Shown here: one piece after another, positions 15,144 through 15,426 of the stretch
How the letters are laid out: each line of letters starts with the position of its first letter
How positions within the stretch are numbered: the first letter of the stretch is position 1
Origin: JBBRMQ01 sp038230775
Lineage (GTDB): Bacteria > Acidobacteriota > Thermoanaerobaculia > Gp7-AA8
Direction of reading: 5' to 3'
DNA length: 15,426 bases
Assembly (NCBI GenBank): GCA_038230775.1
Contig: JBBRMQ010000084.1
Coordinates: 1 to 15,426 of the forward strand
The notes under the pieces: model-generated
Told to the model about the DNA's origin: nothing
The model's database searches: none
The model's input: only the letters and a program-made list of their open reading frames with translations
Program-made: the position numbers and the translations under genes

Positions 15144-15426
15144 AGTTTGGCGCGCTTCTCACGACCGAGAAACTTCGCCTTCGCGAGAACCAGGTGTTTC
15201 TCGCGCTGACCATCCTGCTCGGAGTCTTCGGCGGTCTCGCCGCCGTGCTCTTTACACTCGCCATCGAAGGGACGAGGCACGTTCTATTCGGGTCCGCTCC
15301 GTCACCTCTGCGATTGCTGGCGGTCCCTACGCTCGTCAGCCTCGTGACCGGGTATCTTCTCGCGAGATTCTTTCCCGACGCTCGCGGTAGTGGCGTGCCG
15401 CAGACGGAGGCGGCGTATCACCTGCA
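15140..15426 (+). CDS. CLC-family chloride channel/antiporter, 5' part, cut by window edge
   Basis: The first 95 codons are present and the frame is still open at the right edge. The N-terminus has a basic start, a first hydrophobic helix (residues about 19-44, FLALTILLGVFGGLAAVLF) and a second (about 60-77). Then comes DARGSGVPQTEAAYHL, which contains GSGVP, the form of the GSGIP anion-binding motif of CLC proteins, at about the expected distance. The start overlaps the stop of the TPR gene (ATGA 15140-15143). Whether it is a channel or a proton-coupled antiporter depends on later residues outside the window. Confidence 0.9.
   Translation, partial: MKFGALLTTEKLRLRENQVFLALTILLGVFGGLAAVLFTLAIEGTRHVLFGSAPSPLRLLAVPTLVSLVTGYLLARFFPDARGSGVPQTEAAYHL

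Overview
The window is GC-rich bacterial DNA (I judge about 60% GC by eye, not counted) with compact operons and many ATGA start/stop overlaps. There is no rRNA, tRNA, insertion sequence or CRISPR array. The mix of genes (a multi-Asp-box exported protein, a zinc-ribbon/TPR membrane protein, DUF5996, ArsR-AHSA1-DinB genes, long intergenic palindromes) suggests a soil or sediment bacterium, perhaps Acidobacteriota. That placement is inference without a marker gene.

Region 1 (1-1104): a mostly gene-free start, with at best the tail of a gene entering from the left and an 18-codon ORF. An unrecognised exported 242-residue protein follows and ends in a clear intrinsic terminator.

Region 2 (1237-6964) is the main locus: six closely packed genes on the plus strand. 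They encode a multi-helix cytochrome b-like membrane protein with a C-terminal double-CxxC tail, a molybdopterin oxidoreductase whose Mo-ligand region reads Leu-Cys-Met as in NapA/NasA nitrate reductases, a four-cluster ferredoxin subunit, a membrane-anchored Rieske protein, a small two-helix protein and a TehA/SLAC1-family anion channel. The reading is a membrane-linked, probably nitrate-reducing complex with its own Rieske centre and anion channel; the substrate is inferred. The only non-overlapping junction, ferredoxin to Rieske, is filled by seven GAGGACY repeats. These supply the upstream stop codon and the downstream ribosome binding site, and an inverted copy lies inside the Rieske coding sequence.

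Region 3 (7075-10106): a DUF5996 protein, then on the minus strand a four-gene operon ArsR, AHSA1/SRPBCC, DinB, SRPBCC. The ArsR gene has a recognisable promoter that predicts a leaderless transcript, and a perfect 16-bp palindrome covers its start codon.

Region 4 (10221-15426): an exported HEAT-repeat protein, convergent with an exported Asp-box beta-propeller protein. A zinc-ribbon/TPR membrane protein follows, overlapping by ATGA the start of a CLC chloride channel gene that runs off the right edge. Three different long palindromes, perhaps dispersed REP-like elements or bidirectional terminators, sit at 8074-8169, 10032-10106 and 11759-11808.
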